Source: Whitmania pigra (Eukaryota; Annelida; Clitellata; Hirudinida; Haemopidae). From it: DNA of 64,000 bases. The notes under the pieces are model-generated. The model worked only from the letters and a program-made list of their open reading frames with translations. It was not told the origin of the DNA and searched no databases. The position numbers and the translations under genes are program-made. Positions 1 to 13,615 of the stretch are shown here, piece after piece (within the stretch, counting starts at the first letter, position 1; the number at the start of each line of letters is the position of its first letter). The stretch covers positions 3,695,001 through 3,759,000 of the forward strand of contig JAJTWR010000231.1 of assembly GCA_021613335.1 (NCBI GenBank), written 5' to 3'.

Positions 1-575
1 GTCCTGGTAAACTGCATCTGGATCGTCTTCCAGGATTTCCGGTGACGTCAGTGTTACGTCATCGTGACTGAAAAGTTACATGACCGTTGTGTGATATCCC
101 AGAATTATTAAACATAATTCATAATTCCGGATGTCATTGGTGATAATATTAAAACAGTTAAAAATGATAAAGCAGTGCTTAAATTATTAATGTTGTCACT
201 GATGACAAAAACTTTTATTATTGTAAAATAGTTAATATTGTTGTTGTTTTAAACTTTAAACTTATGTTCATCATTAAATTGATTGCCAGTTTCTTTAGTT
301 TCTTATCCATTGCCTTAAAAGTTGAAAATGATTTTGTAAAAGTTCGAAGATATTATTTTAAATAAATAAAAAAAATATTGAAATCCTGAATGAATCCTTT
401 TTTACCTTTGTGATGCGAATGCTTGAAAAAGTTCATTGACGTCCGATTGCTTCTGCCTCTCATCAGTTCGACTATCATGGGAACGATTTAATTTTTTAAA
501 ATTTATAGTACTTATTAATTAATCAACACTTAACCAGTATTACAATGATGATGATATCCTAACCTAAGATGCAAA
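1..575. other. Gene-free AT-rich sequence
   Basis: No coding frame of useful length, no splice-bounded exon and no repeat structure were recognised on either strand. Confidence 0.5.
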
Positions 576-596
576 TCAAACAAATGAAAGAACATG

Positions 597-915
597 TAAG
601 ATATAAGATATAAGATGTTGGATATAAGATATAAGATAAGATATAAGATATAAGATATTGGATGTAAGATATAAGATATTGGATATATGATATAAGATAT
701 AAGATATAAAATATAAGATATAAGAAATAAAATATAAAATATAAAATATAAGATATAAGATATAAGATATAAGATATAAGATATAAGATATAAGATATAA
801 GATATAAGATATAAGATATAAGATATAAGATATAAGATATAAGATATAAGATATAAGATATAAGATATAAGATATAAGATATAAGATATAAGATATAAGA
901 TATAAGATATAAGAT
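597..915. repeat. 7-bp minisatellite, unit GATATAA
   Basis: An almost uninterrupted array of the 7-mer GATATAA (TTATATC on the other strand) fills this stretch. The proximal part, about 597-760, carries variants such as a GATATTG unit and AAATATAA units; the distal part, about 755-915, is nearly homogeneous. Because 7 is not a multiple of 3, all frames stay open over long distances, and the minus strand gives a 132-codon frame of Tyr-Ile-Leu/Ser repeats that is an artefact of the array. Confidence 0.95.
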
Positions 916-929
916 TTATTGTTACTCAA

Positions 930-1738
930 TTCCCAGTTTGCTTGCCACCCTCCTCCACTGGAAGTGACCTCCACTCAGTGACGATTGCACGCTGTTCAAG
1001 TGGTTGAACTTATGGATCTCAATCACATCATTTAAAACTTCATGCGGTTCATTATTATGCATAACAAAGTCAAAGGAACAAGAACAAAAACAACAGCCAA
1101 TGTAATGTCGTTAATCAGGTAATCAGGAATTTTGAGATTTTTGATCGAGTTAACTTGGTTAACAACAAGTGCCAGTTTTGAGCGCAAAGAATGCTTTAAT
1201 TTCGGCCAATTTAAACTTTAACAGCCCTTTTCAAATAATGCTTAATTATTATTAAGTATTATAAAATTAGTATTAAGTAATATGTAATTAGTATCGAGTA
1301 TTTTTCTGAAATAGTATTAAGTTTAAGTTAATTAAATATTTTAATAATTTTTGAAACATTATTCATTTTCAGGGGTTGACACGCTTTTTTCGGTATCTAA
1401 GTTTTGCAATTATGAATTTTTTTATTTATTTAAGAATGTTTATTTATCGACTTTTTAAAGCAACAAATAAATAGATAATTACTTATTAAAATTATTATGC
1501 AATATTCAAGTTGCTGTGTCAGGAATTCGATGATAAATTAGTTTCTGCGACACTTGCATGTTATTCGTGCGGCAGCTAAATTCTGAGAAATTGTTAAAAT
1601 TTTCTTAGAAATGCATCCCCTTTCTGTGGCTTGCATTCATTTCAACATTTCAAGTGCATCAAGGGAATGTCAAAGATGATTTGATGAATGACATGACTCA
1701 TAGATAATTTGATTCATGATAAAGAACTCTTTGTTGAG
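930..1738. other. Gene-free stretch
   Basis: AT-rich sequence between the minisatellite and the first SINE copy. I see no exon, RNA gene or repeat that can be supported. Confidence 0.45.
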
Positions 1739-1739
1739 A

Positions 1740-1872
1740 AAGGCATGCAGGTTGGCCGAATGGGTTACGGTGACCTTCATACAATGGTAATGACAACAGT
1801 AGTAGCGTGTCGTGTTCGAAACCCAGCCTGCACTGCCACAAGCGCAAAAATAAATTAAATACAATTACAATT
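1740..1872 (+). mobile_element. tRNA-derived SINE, copy 1
   Basis: The block begins GGCATGCAGGTTGGCCGAAT and contains an A-box-like TGGCCGAATGGG and, about 60 bases later, a B-box GTTCGAAACCC, the two internal RNA polymerase III promoter parts of a tRNA. The first ten bases can pair with the CCTGCACTGCC that follows the B box, like an acceptor stem. It continues into CACAAGCGC and an A-rich tail. Related copies lie at 14.54-14.68, 28.07-28.25, 28.65-28.83 and 60.13-60.24 kb. The family name is not known to me. Confidence 0.75.
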
Positions 1873-3190
1873 AAAGCTTCAAATGTTTTATAGAATGCAT
1901 TCAATTTTAAAAAACTATCAGTAAAATTCAAATTTTGTTTGAATTCATATGAGATAAAACATTGAACTCTTATTAAGCATTTTCATTCGGGGGATAGGAA
2001 TTGCTGTGAAATTTCAATTGCAAGCCATGAAAACGTTGATATGAAAGTGATTAATTAAGCAATTAATTGCTTCAGTCATTTATTTCAGAAAAAAAATTAA
2101 GAGAAAAATATTAAGGAAATGTTAATAAAATCCCTTCATCATTTGAAAATTGAGAAATTTGTCCAGAATATAAACTTCTCTTCTCGAAAATTTGAAATTT
2201 TATTTTTAGAATCAGTTAATGACATTTGACGTCTAATGTCTGTAAGTCACATCATGAAGCTTAATTTGCAGGGTTTTTTTATTTGCGTGTTTAATTTGAA
2301 AATTAGAAAGAAATTTAAATTTAGTAATAGCAACCAAATTGGTAAATTACTAATAACTTTAAAATTTAATTAAGGATAAACTATCAAACCTTGTTTTTGT
2401 GGCAGGAATCTGTGAATTTAAAATAAATATTTTCTTTTAGTATTTGTTTCTCCAGTAAAGTTGCAAGAAAAACACAACAAACAAACAACAAATTACAAAT
2501 CAGTAAGATTCATTTTAAAGTTCATTTTAAAAATTCACATGTGGGCATTAAAGCTTTAGCAATATGAAAAATAATTGTAATGTTTCAATAGAAAACACAA
2601 AATGATGCCAACATTGATCTTGCAGTCTTTTAGTGATGCTCTCTGAGAAGCTGAAAAGGTAGGAATTGTTCACTCATTTATCAACAAATTCATTTCAATA
2701 AACGTGCTTCCATCATATTATTATGATACTATTGATGATATTATTCATATGACTTTTAAAATAAAAATAAAATAGTGGTTTATGCAAATTAATTACAAAT
2801 TAATTAATAATGCTTCTAATGAACGTAAACAAATGACTCGAATATATGGAAGGACTGGCATTTTTGGTATTTTTGTTGCTTCCCCCTGATCATTTTATTC
2901 AAATAATTATCCGTTTATTCAATTAATTGAATACTTAATCTTCTAATCATCCACCTATTCATGTAATTACTAATTGCTAAATAACATTAATTAATTAATT
3001 ATCTACTTATTCATCTAATCACCCACTTATTAAATTCATCGTCTTCGTGAAGGACATCACTTTCAACTTTGTCATTACCTCCAATTTAGCATTCACCTTT
3101 CGAATTTTGAGTTTATTTGAACTTCCCAATGTCTGTAATTTCTCTTCATTTCTGCTTTAATGCTACTCGCCATTTTGTGGTGCATCTTCA
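1873..3190. other. Gene-free stretch
   Basis: AT-rich, with many TTAATTAA-type runs. No exon, RNA gene or repeat unit is supported here. Confidence 0.45.
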
Positions 3191-3192
3191 AG

Positions 3193-3263
3193 ACGACGAC
3201 GATGACGATGACGATGACGGTGACGATGACGGTGACGATGACGATGATGATGATGATGATGAT
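3193..3263. repeat. GAC/GAT trinucleotide microsatellite
   Basis: Imperfect GAC/GAT/GGT triplet repeats form a compound microsatellite. The Met-Thr-rich frame across it comes from the repeat and is not a gene. A looser GAT/GAC patch lies at about 4310-4400. Confidence 0.85.
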
Positions 3264-4440
3264 TAACCAGAGAGTAAAGCTTCGCCACTTGGCTGATTTT
3301 ACCCTCTGCTATAAATTACTGACTGGATGTGCCAACTCTTCCTTGAAATATTCACTACTTGCCCACGACTAGCTAAGAATGAGAGCTAAATTTAAGCTTT
3401 GATGCAGTAATATCAACGCAAACAGCGTCGAACTGAAATAACGTGAAATAAATAAGTAAATAACTTGTATTAAAACAGCGAAAATATGAGCTTATCTTTT
3501 AGCTTTTGTCATGTTTCACCTCTTATTTCACTCATTTGTCTGACATTGAAGCGGTCAAAACGACTTTATACAGATTAAAATTAAAATTTAAAAAATGTTA
3601 AATATTACCAATCAAAAGCTCATTCTCCGCCGTTTGTTGCTCTGATGTGCTGTCGATGTTTGGATCGTTGCTGCCCTTTAGAGAATTAAAACATTCGTTT
3701 CAATAATCCAATATCTTAAACTTAAATATTATTTCATTAATTAACTAATTATATAAAGTTATTAGTTTCGAGGATATTTTGACGACTTTATATCAGCGAT
3801 TACATAGGATTAATATTTAACAAAGATTTTATTAACAATAACAACGTCCTTCAACTTTCAAATGTGCCACATTTAACCATGCTTTTGATTGGTTTTAGCA
3901 ACCAACCACTCACCCATTCACCTAGCAACCAACACACATTCAATCATTCTCTGAAGAGCTGCCACTCAAGGCAGGCAACATCTCGCCAAAAGTGATGGAA
4001 AGCATAAAAGTTCACTCAGGAAGTTGGAGGCAGAAAAGTGTTTTTTCATGTTGAAGATTTTGCACCATTTAATATCGAGTAACATGTTCAATGCATCTCC
4101 TCGGGCAGATTCAGATTCAGTATACTTGTCCGTTATTTCCTTCTCCTATCAACCACAACCATACCAACTATAACCACACTAGCCACAAACACAATCACAT
4201 CAACCACAACCACAACTACATGTGGCATCGTTTCTACGTTATCACCGCTATGACCGTTGGATGTGTCAAAGATAAATAAGCGAATCTGTGGAATGAGAAA
4301 CTACGAAGCGAAACGATGATGACGATGATGAGGAGGACGATAGGATGTTACTGATGACAGTAATGGCGATGATGATGGTAGTGATGATAATGATGGTGAG
4401 ATCACCGAAGTAAAACGTTGGGAAGGATGAGAAAAAACGG
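3264..4440. other. Gene-free stretch
   Basis: Short open frames, for example at 4091-4279, have low-complexity His/Asn composition and no splice or promoter context. Nothing else is supported. Confidence 0.45.
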
Positions 4441-4442
4441 GG

Positions 4443-5818
4443 GCATACCAAAATAGAGAAGGATTATTTAATCTTTATTTATATTGTTTATATTTTAATT
4501 ATAATTTAATCCAAATTATTTAATCCCGTGCACCAAAATATCTATTACCGCATATCAAAATATCGAAGGATTTTGGTCCAAAATATCGAAAGATTTTGAT
4601 TAAAAATATCTAGAGCCTTACAACAACATAGCGAAAACTATGACCAACATAGCCGTAGAAGCGCGGGAAGTATGAGCACGAGGTGATGTGATGCATTATG
4701 ATTATATGATTACATCAATAAACAAGTTTCTTAATGTTTGAATGTAGTTCCATCAATTTTTAAAATTTATTTTTTCTTTTTACATTTTTGAAACTTTATT
4801 AAATTTATAAATTGAAAAAAATAATTTCGCTTCCACATTATATAATCAAGATAGAACGATTTCCTTTTTGGTCAATCGCAACAAGAACTTATTAACCAAA
4901 TATGGCTTCATGTACAGCTTATAAAACAGATATTAAAAGAGAATGTATAAAGTTTTATGCCAATCTTACGAAGGATGGATGCACCTTAAATGAACAAACA
5001 GTAAGAATATGCCATGATGTTAAATATTTTTAGTAAAATCAATGTAATAATAGTTATTAATTTGCTTTCTCAGAAATTTCATCCGAGAGTTACAAGGAGA
5101 TAGTTAAAGAAAAAAGCGGTAGATTTAAATGGAAATATCAACGTTGCAGAGTAAAGAAGGAACGATTGATGATATTGTGATAAGGATTCCACCAATTACA
5201 GCTTCATATGAGGAACTCATGGGAAATGGAGACATTTCAGTAATTGACCTTCCAGATGTCAGCATGGATAGAATGGAATTTGAACAATTCCAACTCATTG
5301 AAAAAGGATCAAATAAAGGTAAGGCGGTTCTCTTGAGCAACATTGGGCTTAAATATACCTTCAGCAGGAAATCAAAAACCACCTCATATTGAAGATGCTT
5401 CATGCGAGACTGCGAGTGTTGGCACAGTCGCCTCAACAGAAAGGCAGAATCATCGAGTTTAACTCTTTACAAACTCGTTTATTTGCTGCGTAAAGAAGGT
5501 CTGCAAACCACTCTGACGTTGCGGCTGCTTTCTGGCAAAAAAAATGAACAGGGTTGGCAAGAAGAGATTTTGTGAACATAAGCGTAAGCTGCTTGAAGCG
5601 TGGAATGACTGTGAAAACGCCAATATTGATATTCTTGATTTGATCAAAATATATGGAAAGTTTTTATTCCAATAAATGACTTTATTTTTTATTTTTCTTG
5701 TAGGCTTTCGCTATTTTGGTCACGCCTTGTAGATATTTTGGTCTAGTTATAAAAAGGCCTTCGCTATTTTTGACCGACCGCAAGTTTGCTCGCACACCTT
5801 TCTCTATTTTGGTATAGA
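4443..5818 (+). mobile_element. TIR DNA transposon carrying a FLYWCH-type frame (MULE-like)
   Basis: The left end reads GGGCATACCAAAATAGAGAA, and the right end, read on the opposite strand, gives GGGTCTATACCAAAATAGAG, so the block has terminal inverted repeats. Inner copies of CAAAATATCGAAGGATTTTG follow the left end, and CTATTTTGG-type subrepeats precede the right end. Immediately outside lie AGAAAAAACGG (left) and AGAAAAAGCAA (right), a possible decayed target duplication. The inside codes for small fragments rather than a full transposase. MULE-type elements in animals often carry FLYWCH fingers (family knowledge), so MULE-like is an inference. Confidence 0.6.
5129..5392 (+). pseudogene. 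FLYWCH zinc-finger-like frame, broken
   Basis: An 87-codon frame ends with a pattern typical of a FLYWCH finger: Leu-Leu-Ser-Asn-x-Gly, then Lys-Tyr-x-Phe-x-Arg-Lys, then Thr-Ser-Tyr. A TGA stands at 5390-5392 where the family has its conserved Trp, followed in frame by Arg-Cys. The acidic region before the finger (residues about 25-60) has no match I know. A second short frame begins at 4901 (Met-Ala-Ser-Cys-Thr-Ala-Tyr) and a third, basic one lies at about 5544-5675. All are inside the TIR element, so this is transposon-carried and not a host gene. Confidence 0.5.
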
Positions 5819-6007
5819 CCCAGAAAAAGCAATAACAAGGGAAATTGAAGAAAATGCGGAGGACTTGATGCGGCGTCATCGCGTCATCATGGAAACCAGC
5901 TGCTGTTGCTAAGGAGAGGAAAGTGGTCGTTATGAACAATGAACGAAGTTAAGTTTGATCGTGAAGCGCTTTCAAGAAACCCTTTCATCCTAAAATGTAT
6001 CTTACAG

Positions 6008-6290
<283 letters not shown>

Positions 6291-8765
6291 GTTGTTATCT
6301 TAAACATTTATTTTTGTTTTATTTATTTCGACGAAATGAGATCCACAAATGAGAACTAAGCAAATTGGCTTATAGATAGATAAGTAAGAATTGAAATCAT
6401 TTAAAAGTTGTAAAGATAAGCGAACCCTAAAAAGAAGCAGCCAATTATATTTAATAATTAACTAATAAGACTCTCGTTTAAAATAGGAGATTAAACATTT
6501 ATTAAAAATTTCTGCATTTGTGAAAAATTGGAAACCTGAAAATGTTCAAACAATTAGAGCATCGATGGTAATCTATTCGAAACGAGTTTTAAAATTATTT
6601 AGGTCCAAACTTTATTACATATTAAAGCTGCAAGATATTTTAATGTTGCCTCTTCAAATTAATATTTTATACATTATAATTTAAAGTTTTTTACTGAGGA
6701 ATATTTATAAACATCAGTAATTTCCCAGCAAAAAAAAAACATCATTGAGCAACTTAATTTATAAAAAAGTGAAAGTTTCAGTGAGGTTGAGTATTTTGCG
6801 TACCAGGATGATAGATTGACAGATCGTAAAACAAATGGCGAAGGAATGAAAGCTGCTGATGATATGAAAATATGATCATCAGAATCATTCATCAATCAAA
6901 AATATTATTTGCATTTCATCTGCATCACATCAGTATCATCATCATCATCATCATAAGCATCATCATCTGCAGCAGCATTATCATCAATGAATTTCATGTA
7001 CAACTAAGTCAGTTTCTCTATCAATCACTTCCAACGACTTCCCCAGTATCACCAACGTGATTACTACTCATTCACCAGCATCCTTACCAGTGTTTATCAT
7101 TATCACATTACCATTTATATAATCACAGAACTTTTAAGGTAATAATATTGTGAATATATGGATAAATTCTTGTAACAAAAACGCTTGTAAAAGGTCATTT
7201 ACATTTTTACATTTACAACCGACATTGTCATAATAGTTAGAAAAATGTAAAAAAAAACAATTCCAGAGAATAAAATAGACATACGAACAAATCAATTTAC
7301 ATTTACAAATCTTTAAAATTACACTAGGAATATTTGAAATTACATTTACTAGTCTTTAAAATTATATATAATTATTTTATTACGTATTGACACAAGCATT
7401 GACATAATAACATTTTATTTTTTACTGAATTTTTAACTTGAGTTTTGAATTCGTAACTTAAATTGAGAGATCAAAAATATTAATAAACAATTTTTTTAAA
7501 TTGAGAAATTAAAAGTATTAATAAACATTTTTTTTTAATTGGGAGATAAAAGGGTTTAATAAGCAGATTTTTTAGACCACGAATGTGATTCTACTTCTTA
7601 GGAGGAGATATTTTTAATTTTTTTTAACATTTTTTAAATTTATTTCTCCTGACTACTTTTGCTACTTTTTGTGACTATTTTGTGGTTGATTTCTTTTATT
7701 GTTATTAAAATTATAAAACACATATTAAGTATTATATTAATCATAATTAAATTATAAATTATTGCATTAATTAGTTATAATAATTAATCTTAATAATACG
7801 TAATAATAACAGTATACATTTCAGATAATTTAATAGTAAATGTTCATCAAGACATGCTCTATCAAATGCAACGGTCCATTTCCTGTTGCAACATTTTTTA
7901 ACTAGTCTTTCTAGTTTCCACCATTTTTTAACAAAAATCAATCACCGTAACTTTTGTTTAATAAAACTTTAACTTGGGGCTGACTGGCCATTTCGGTGTC
8001 CGCAATCATCAGAACCCCTTAACGTTTAACTGAATTGTACCAATGTGACTCAATTAATGCATGAAAGAAGGAAATGTGAAGAAAATAATAAAAATGTAAA
8101 TATCATTAATTTCGTTGCTGCTGTCGTTGGACTTTTACTGTCCACGTCTGTGATTCCAATGAATTTCTGATTCCAATCACAACATGTCAGGAAAATAGCT
8201 TCAAATATATTCTCCAAAAGGTTGCTCAAACAAATTAAATATATTTTCTATTTGTTTCAAATAATCAAACATATTTTCTTTTTATTTCAAATGATTTTGT
8301 GTGCATATTTCAACAAGTTGTTGCAAGAGATATATCACTTTTTTTGGCTAATAAACACATTAAACTCACTGTATCCAACATAAATTCATACAAATATGAA
8401 TGTATACAAAATATGTATCTCGTAATATAATTACATTCATTATTTAATTTTTATCGACATAAATGAATAGAACATGGTTGGTTTTTTTAAATATACAAAA
8501 AATGTTGTTTAATGGTTAAATTTAATTTATAAAAAATAATTTCAGGCTAATTCACCTATAAGATGGTTTCCGGTTGGTCATTAAAAGAATTATTGTAATT
8601 GAAGGAGTACTTTAATATAGCTCATTCAGAAAATGGAGAGTAATTTGTCAGACACTTCAGGAACTTTTTTTTAATGTTAAAATCTTTTTCAAATGTTTTG
8701 CCTGAATAACCTTGTTATGCAATTTTATATTTTGAAACTAAATAATGTCATAACAAAATTCCTGG
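6291..8765. other. Gene-free stretch
   Basis: AT-rich sequence with small ATC microsatellite patches (about 6935-6985). No exon or transposon could be supported. Confidence 0.4.
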
Positions 8766-8789
8766 AATAATAATGTTAACAACAATAAC

Positions 8790-9113
<324 letters not shown>

Positions 9114-9812
9114 AGTTAATTTTTAATATTAATTAAAACCTCGTCCAGCGTAATCTTAAATTACAAAAAAATAGGCACCTTGCGTTGTTTGTGGTGCCCA
9201 AGTTTGGCGAAGACTCCCGAGGCCTTCAACTTATCACCCCCCGTCGACATCCTGCGACCCCCCTCGTAGCGTCTGCATGGTCCATCCCGCGGTCTCCTAA
9301 ATTATATCGTTATGTTTGACTTTATTTGGAATCGGTTTATCTTTCAACTATATGAATTAATAGGTTATTATTATTATTATTTCTAAATATTTCGAAACAT
9401 TTTTAAAGAGAAGTTCCATAAATTGTACTAATATGATACTAATATTACTAATGTACTAATAAGATACTAACACACATATCCATGATGTTAACATATTTAT
9501 TCATAAATAACTAACTTAATAATGAAAAAAAGTAAGAATGTAAACAAACGTAAATTGTTCTTTGAAGTTAGTAATAACCTAAGATTCTGAAAAATCCAAT
9601 TTAGCGGAAAACACATTCAAAAACCGTAAGGAAAGATAATGCAAACACGGTTGAGCTTTAAATCAAGAAAACTCACTTCACCGCTTGTGCCACCCCCGAA
9701 ATGCTCATGGAACCTTAAAATATTCAAAGACTTTTAAGAAAAAATTGTTTGAAGAATTTCTTTTGTCGTACTTTTTTATTTCGTTCATATAAAGTTTATT
9801 TAAATAAATTAT
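9114..9812. other. Gene-free stretch with a GC-rich patch
   Basis: A patch at about 9170-9297 is much richer in G+C and CpG than its surroundings (CCCCCCGTCGACATCC and similar) and has no coding frame I recognise. It looks like a fragment of a mobile element or a foreign patch. The rest is AT-rich without features. Confidence 0.4.
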
Positions 9813-10081
9813 TTATAGGTAAAAAGAGATTTGATTATTTACAATATTCGTAATACCAGTAAACATGGAATCACTACTTGTAAATATGTGTAAATTACTG
9901 TCGTGAGACTTGTCCTTCCTCGTTGAAACTGTCAGACAAACAGGAGAATGGTTGGTTTTCGAGGGTTCGAGGTTTCTCATTTCACTCGGTGGCAATCCAC
10001 TTGGACAACTGCTCACCTCGTCATCATCTTCTTCATCGGAATCGTCATCTTCACCTTCAAGACTGCTCAGACTTTGGCTAT
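9813..10081 (-). CDS. Candidate terminal exon, unknown protein
   Basis: On the minus strand a possible splice acceptor (TTCTAACTAATAG) is followed by an open frame that begins with an acidic Asp/Glu/Ser run of about 20 residues and continues with a Pro/Ser-containing stretch (Pro-Ser-Gly-Leu-Pro-Pro-Ser) to a TAA at 9813. Composition is less biased than that of the surrounding chance frames. No domain is recognised and no partner exon upstream (10.1-10.6 kb) is convincing. It may equally be a chance frame; a GTGAGC within it could also serve as a splice donor. Confidence 0.25.
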
Positions 10082-10099
10082 TAGTTAGAAATTAATGAT

Positions 10100-12600
10100 C
10101 AATTAATCATACCAAATAATTAAATAAATGAAAAGGAAAATTTAGTCATTAATGCTAATGTGTCACAATCATCTTCGGCACCTTTGAAATATCTTTCTTT
10201 TTTTTTAATTTTAGAAAAGCATCTCAACGAGTGGAGAAATTGAATGCAATTGACAACAACTTTAAAATAATTTTTGGGTTTTCCTGTTTCAGCAGCTGTA
10301 AAAGCTGATATTGTGACGTTTGAATGAAAATGATTTCTATAAAACTCGGTCATTGATATCCATGGCAGGCAACGCACCATAAACACAAATAAATCAATAA
10401 ATTCTTGTTAAAAAAATCTTGCTTTAAGTGCGAGAATTTTGACGACTTTTCCAGTAATTGTTTGTCTGGACTGAACTCTTGCTGAGAGAATTACTGAGAG
10501 GTTTTGAATAAACATGATTTTCATGGCAACTGACGTTACAATCACAACATCCAAAAACTCAATTGCTTCAAATAAGAAACGTTTTAGAAAAACATTCAAG
10601 TACAGTTACCAGACAACTCATGTCTAATCAAAATTAATTTGGACTAATTGGCATCTAACTTATCTTAAATAAAAATAGAAAAACACAACTTTTGTAATTT
10701 ACTTTAATAAATTAAATTTGTAATTTTTGTAATTTTTTTGTAAATTCAATTTGTAATTTACTGCTAGAGTTCGAGGTTCAAAAGATAAAATTTCGATAGC
10801 ATTCGTGAATTAATCATCCTCCCCATTACTCCGAGAACCATGTTCAAGCGGCAAATTGAAGAGCCATCCATCTTGTCGCAATTAAGATGATCATTATTTA
10901 TTATCATCAATGATGTTCACGATATATTCATCATCACTACCATCATTCATGAAAGATCGTAACATCACAATATGGTGATATCAACATCGCAGAACAAAAT
11001 GATCCATTAATCTATACCAATATCTCTGCTACTGGTTTGGAAGTGCAATACTCAACTGACCTCAACTGACCCAGATATCTCTTATTGACACAAAAATTTT
11101 CGTTTTACCTTTAAACGGATAAATATATTTTAAACATTGTGCTAACAAAGTTTGTACATAAACCGTACATTTAAGTCGTTCGTACATGTATAACTACATG
11201 CTTTTGCGAATGGTTCATTCAGTTTTCATGACATTTACATTGCTAACATTTTGGAGCTAGTAAATGTTAAAATATTAAGACAATGCAATAAAAATGTATA
11301 AAATGTGTTGTTGAAATAAAAGATGTGCTGTTGATAAATAAGTAACTAAGTGCTGACAATCACAAAATAATTCTCTTGGCCAATCTTCCAAAATAATTAT
11401 GCCACTTATAATCCGCTTTCGAAGAATAAGTGAAAAATTTTCTTTGCATTTAGTTTGAAATTGTCTCATTTTTTGAATCGCGGATGTTTTTCGTCTTCAT
11501 ATGGCGATGTAGATTGTGATGATTTGAAAATGTTTGAAAGACATTGCGAGCGCGTTGATGATGAAGCGACGTTCAATTTTAATGATCAGTTTTGAATGGG
11601 AAATGAAATTATTACAACATTATCATAACATTGTCAATTTAAAGAAATAAATTCATGCGAAAGTCTTCCAAAGTTACTTTTTTTATCACGATATGCAATA
11701 GCAATTAATTTTATGATGTATTGTAGAATTATGTTGTTGTTGCTGCTGCTGCTGTTTTTGTTGTTGTACTCTCCATAAAATCATAGTATCATTTTTATAA
11801 TTACTATTAATCGTGATTTGGTTTCAGATATTAATAATCTGATTCATCATTCATCATTTCGTTTTATAAAAATCATTTATTTCGCATCACCTCCCTGAGA
11901 AATTAAATAATTTGTAATTAAAAATTTTATTTTTAAAATTTTATCCGTCATGATGAGACGTTAAATTTAGTTTTATTTTTAAAACTTTCTGAGGCAACAT
12001 GGAATAAAAAACATCGAAAGTTCAGTATGGGAGGAAATAACATTTAACAATTTAATTAAATATTGTCATACATTTATAATAAAACACCCATCCAATTACT
12101 TTCTAGACTGGAACCTAAAATCGTAAAAAGTGAGTTTTTTAGCAAAAAATCCGGTTAATTAGATGCTGTCAATTAATTAGGTTAATATGAAATTTTATGT
12201 TTTCAGTTACGTTGAAGCAAAATTAATGTATTATATTATATATATTATTATCAGCTGAGGTTGTTGGGTAGAAAATGTGGAAGAAACGAAAAAATATTTC
12301 TTCTAATCCTAAAGAATTAATTACAGTAAATATTTTTAATTTCATTGTTTAAATACTTATTATTAATATTTAACATTAATTAGACGTAACAATTTATAGT
12401 ATTTTGTAGAAACATCAAGAAAGGAAAGCAGAGGCATTGTGAGGATATTTTGCGCCCCGGGGACGAACTAATAAATTTCCCCCATCCACCCCGCTTAATC
12501 ACATTTTTCTATTACATCAAATAAGGAAAATTTAAATTTTAATGAAACATTGTATTTAAAGAAGCAAATTTATTTAAATTATATTGCATGACCCATTCAG
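10100..12600. other. Gene-free stretch
   Basis: AT-rich sequence with a short CTG/TTG microsatellite at about 11732-11766 and a C/G-rich scrap at about 12450-12495. No gene or complete repeat is supported. Confidence 0.4.
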
Positions 12601-12639
12601 TCACTGATTTAAACAGTCTACAAAAGATGTATTTTTCTT

Positions 12640-12975
12640 TATTTCACTGTCGCAAACTGGTCAATGACATAAGTAAAATCTCTTTTTCCCAATGTCTCTC
12701 TTGCAACTCTGAGAAGAGCAAGATCACCTAGTCTGGTGGTAAACAATCTCTTTTGGGAAGGGGCTACAAACAGAATTCGGAGAACCTCCTGGGACCGATC
12801 GAAAGAGACCGTGTAAAATAGATTCTAAATTATAAGCCTCATCAACATCAAGGCACCGCAGGAAATAAGACACATGTGCAGGAGAATAAGTACAAAGTTG
12901 TGAACTATTAATAGATGAGCTGATGTTCATAGCGAATCTTGACAATTTTAAGTTGATTAGAGTACGCAACGTGAC
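12640..12975 (-). pseudogene. hAT transposase C-terminal remnant
   Basis: Near the 3' end of this block the minus strand reads Arg-Leu-Gly-Asp-Leu-Ala-Leu-Leu-x-Val-Ala, followed by Asp-Phe-x-x-Val-Ile-Asp-x-Phe-Ala and a stop. This is the usual closing pattern of DUF4371/ZMYM1-like hAT transposases (the hAT C-terminal dimerisation region and its tail). The frame is interrupted: the preceding part (Tyr-Asn-Leu-Glu-Ser onward) lies in another frame. The terminal repeats were not found. Host use is unlikely. Confidence 0.35.
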
Positions 12976-13615
12976 GGCTGAGGCTGCAACAAGCTTTGAG
13001 ATATCAGGCTGTTCGTAGTTTGCTTATCGATGGAAAATAATCAAATATCAAAAATGGAGGTACATTGAGTCGAGATGTATGGAAAGCTGTAAAATCACGG
13101 CGCATTTTAAGATGATTTGTGGTAGTAACTCGACTGTTTTAGTCCAGTGAGAAAACATTTTTTAATTTAGAGCTATATGTCGGGATGTGTGCATTCTCGA
13201 ATCTTACGAAAATTGACTGAAAGACCTTTTTTTACTTTTCTTGTAAGCCTACGAGGTCCACATGATGGCTGGTCGTGGGCCTGAGGTTGTCCACCATTGG
13301 TCTAGATTATCCTGTCCCATCGAAGCACGCAAATAAGATAAAATAAGTTTCAATTTCTTGAACGATCGGTTGCAATAGAAACTGCTGTTAATAAAATTTG
13401 CAGTGAAATTAGAAGATTTAAATATAAACCATTTTCATAAAACGCAATAAAACTAAGAAGATCCATATTAGAGTTTCGGATAGAACTTCATTGCGTTTAC
13501 TGAGCAGTATTTAGCATTCGTCAAGCTCTTGCTCCAAAGATTCAACATCAGCTATTGTTTTCTTGAAATTCATAGTAGGATCTTGAAAGAGCATCTGTAA
13601 ACAATCAATTTTTCC

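Noticed and set aside
576..974. 132-codon Tyr-Ile-Leu frame
   Set aside because: Product of the 7-bp minisatellite.
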